Shown: positions 4,595 to 5,614 of the stretch, in pieces | How the letters are laid out: the number at the start of each line of letters is the position of its first letter | How positions within the stretch are numbered: the stretch's first letter is position 1 | DNA from: Syntrophaceae bacterium | GTDB taxonomy: Bacteria > Desulfobacterota > SM23-61 | Reading direction: 5' to 3' | NCBI GenBank assembly: GCA_003154025.1 | Contig: PMCE01000192.1 | Span: forward strand, 1,178-6,791 | DNA length: 5,614 nucleotides | Notes under the pieces: model-generated | What the model was told of the DNA's origin: nothing | What the model saw: only the letters and a program-made list of their open reading frames with translations | Databases searched by the model: none | Translations under genes and position numbers: made by a program

Positions 4595-5614
4595 ATGTCG
4601 AAGCTGACTGAGAGCAAGGAAGGGCTGCGGGCTTTGCTGATGGGCAATGAAGCCATCGCCCGCGGGGCCCTGGAGGCGGGGGTCAATGTGGCCGCCGGCT
4701 ACCCGGGTACCCCCTCTTCGGAGATCATCGAAAACCTGTCCCGGGCAGCCAAGGACCGGGACCTGTATGTGGAATGGTCGGCTAATGAAAAAATCGCCCT
4801 GGAAGTGGCGGCCGCGGCCTCCTTCGCCGGGCTTCGCGCCCTCTGCGCCATGAAGCAGAACGGGGTGAACGTGGCTTCCGATTTCCTGCTCCATCTGGCC
4901 GGCTCCGGGACCCGGGGGGCTCTGGTCCTGGTCTCCTGCGACGATCCCGGCGCTCTTTCCAGCGTGAACGAAGGGGAATCGCGGCACTTCGCCCGCATGG
5001 TGGAAATCCCCCTGCTGGAGCCCGGGGATTTCCAGGAAGCCAAGGATATGACCAAATGGGCCTTCGACCTTTCGGGGGAGATCAAGAACATCGTCATGGT
5101 TCGCAGCGTCACCCGCATGTCCCACGCCAGCGGGAATGTGTGGTTCGGCGGGCTCCCCGAAAAGTCGGCCAAGGCGGCCTTCAAATTCGACGGGCCTTTC
5201 CTCGACCCGGAGACCGGCCCGGTGATCAGCTCGCCCGTGCCCTATCGCCATAACCTGCAGCACACGAAACTCAAGAGGGTCCGGGAAATCTTCGAGGCAA
5301 GCCCGTTCAACACCTATCAGGGCCCCCCCAAACCGGAGCTGCTCCTCATTACCAGCAGCGCCTGCAACCTGTACAGCCGCGAGGCCATCCATCTTCTGGG
5401 CCTGGAGGATCGGGTGGGGCTGCTGAAACTGGGCACCACTTGGCCCCTGCCCCCGAAACTGCTGAAGCAATACCTCTCGTTAACCGACCGGGTCCTGATC
5501 GTGGAAGAGGTCATTCCCTTCCTGGAGGAGAGCGTAAAGATCCTCGCCGCAGAGCAAGCCCGGACGATCGGGGTCAAGACTTTTTACGGGAAAAATGAAG
5601 GGTACCTCCCCATG
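4595..5614 (+). CDS. iorA: Indolepyruvate ferredoxin oxidoreductase-type alpha subunit, N-terminal part (3' end outside window)
   Basis: ATG 4595 follows GGAGGG (4585-4590), and the frame stays open for 340 codons to the window end; family members are about 600 residues, so just over half is visible. The pyrimidine-binding domain is clear: GNEAIARGALEAGV (17-30), GYPGTPSSEII (35-45), EWSANEKIALEVAAAAS (60-76) containing the Glu (E65) expected to contact the thiamine ring, and MKQNGVNVASDFLL (86-99). The next domain shows VGLLKLGTTWPLPPKLL (274-290) and VLIVEEVIPFLEE (300-312), typical of IorA. The TPP-binding domain and C-terminal ferredoxin domain should lie downstream, as should the gamma/beta partner (iorB), neither of which is in view. 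The enzyme class oxidises aryl- or other 2-oxoacids with CoA to acyl-CoA and CO2, reducing ferredoxin. The substrate here may not be indolepyruvate: many relatives are annotated by similarity only. The neighbouring FrhB-like and dicluster proteins are candidate electron partners. Confidence 0.93.
   Translation, partial: MSKLTESKEGLRALLMGNEAIARGALEAGVNVAAGYPGTPSSEIIENLSRAAKDRDLYVEWSANEKIALEVAAAASFAGLRALCAMKQNGVNVASDFLLHLAGSGTRGALVLVSCDDPGALSSVNEGESRHFARMVEIPLLEPGDFQEAKDMTKWAFDLSGEIKNIVMVRSVTRMSHASGNVWFGGLPEKSAKAAFKFDGPFLDPETGPVISSPVPYRHNLQHTKLKRVREIFEASPFNTYQGPPKPELLLITSSACNLYSREAIHLLGLEDRVGLLKLGTTWPLPPKLLKQYLSLTDRVLIVEEVIPFLEESVKILAAEQARTIGVKTFYGKNEGYLPM

Noticed and set aside
4529..5470. 313-codon open frame on the minus strand opposite the iorA-type gene
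   Set aside because: The + strand product matches IorA along its whole length; the antisense frame is open because of GC-rich codon bias and gives no known motif.

Overview
The window reads as part of a catabolic gene cluster on the + strand of a GC-rich anaerobic bacterium. All six genes run in the same direction. The anaerobic reading comes from three iron-sulphur proteins, including an indolepyruvate ferredoxin oxidoreductase-type enzyme and an FrhB-type flavin/iron-sulphur protein. The mixture of a tripartite tricarboxylate (TctA) transporter, a crotonase-fold enzyme and ferredoxin-linked oxidoreductases, together with heptad-type intergenic repeats, would fit Desulfobacterota (former Deltaproteobacteria) or a similar syntrophic or sulphate-reducing lineage. 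This placement is inference; no taxonomic marker gene is present.

Layout: 1-624 is the C-terminal 207 codons of a TctA-family permease, cut by the window start. After 18 bp comes a crotonase-family protein (643-1440). A 203-bp gap with palindromic repeats leads to a small protein with two N-terminal iron-sulphur motifs and an unassigned C-terminal part (1644-2360, TTG start). A 106-bp gap made mostly of a heptad-repeat hairpin leads to an unrecognised 200-residue protein with a Cys/His-rich C-terminus (2467-3069). A 234-bp gap with a 28-bp perfect palindrome leads to an FrhB-family protein (3304-4446). A 148-bp gap with a second, different heptad-repeat hairpin leads to the first 340 codons of an IorA-type alpha subunit (4595 to the window end). 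This last gene is open at the window edge.

Working model (inference): the transporter imports a carboxylate, the crotonase-family enzyme acts on an acyl-CoA intermediate, and the IorA-type enzyme oxidises a 2-oxoacid (aryl- or branched-type) to an acyl-CoA while passing electrons to ferredoxin-like partners. The dicluster protein and the FrhB-type flavoprotein are plausible electron carriers for that step. The 200-residue protein has no assigned role. The possible new element is the combination dicluster protein + unknown protein + FrhB-like protein + IorA, which may form one enzyme system.

The most striking non-coding structure is that every intergenic gap over 100 bp contains inverted-repeat DNA. 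Two gaps hold hairpins built of 7-bp tandem units with unrelated-looking sequences. Two others hold members of one GTAGGGGCACGATG-type palindromic family. No tRNA, rRNA, CRISPR array, transposase or replication origin was seen, and no gene-free stretch reaches 300 bp.
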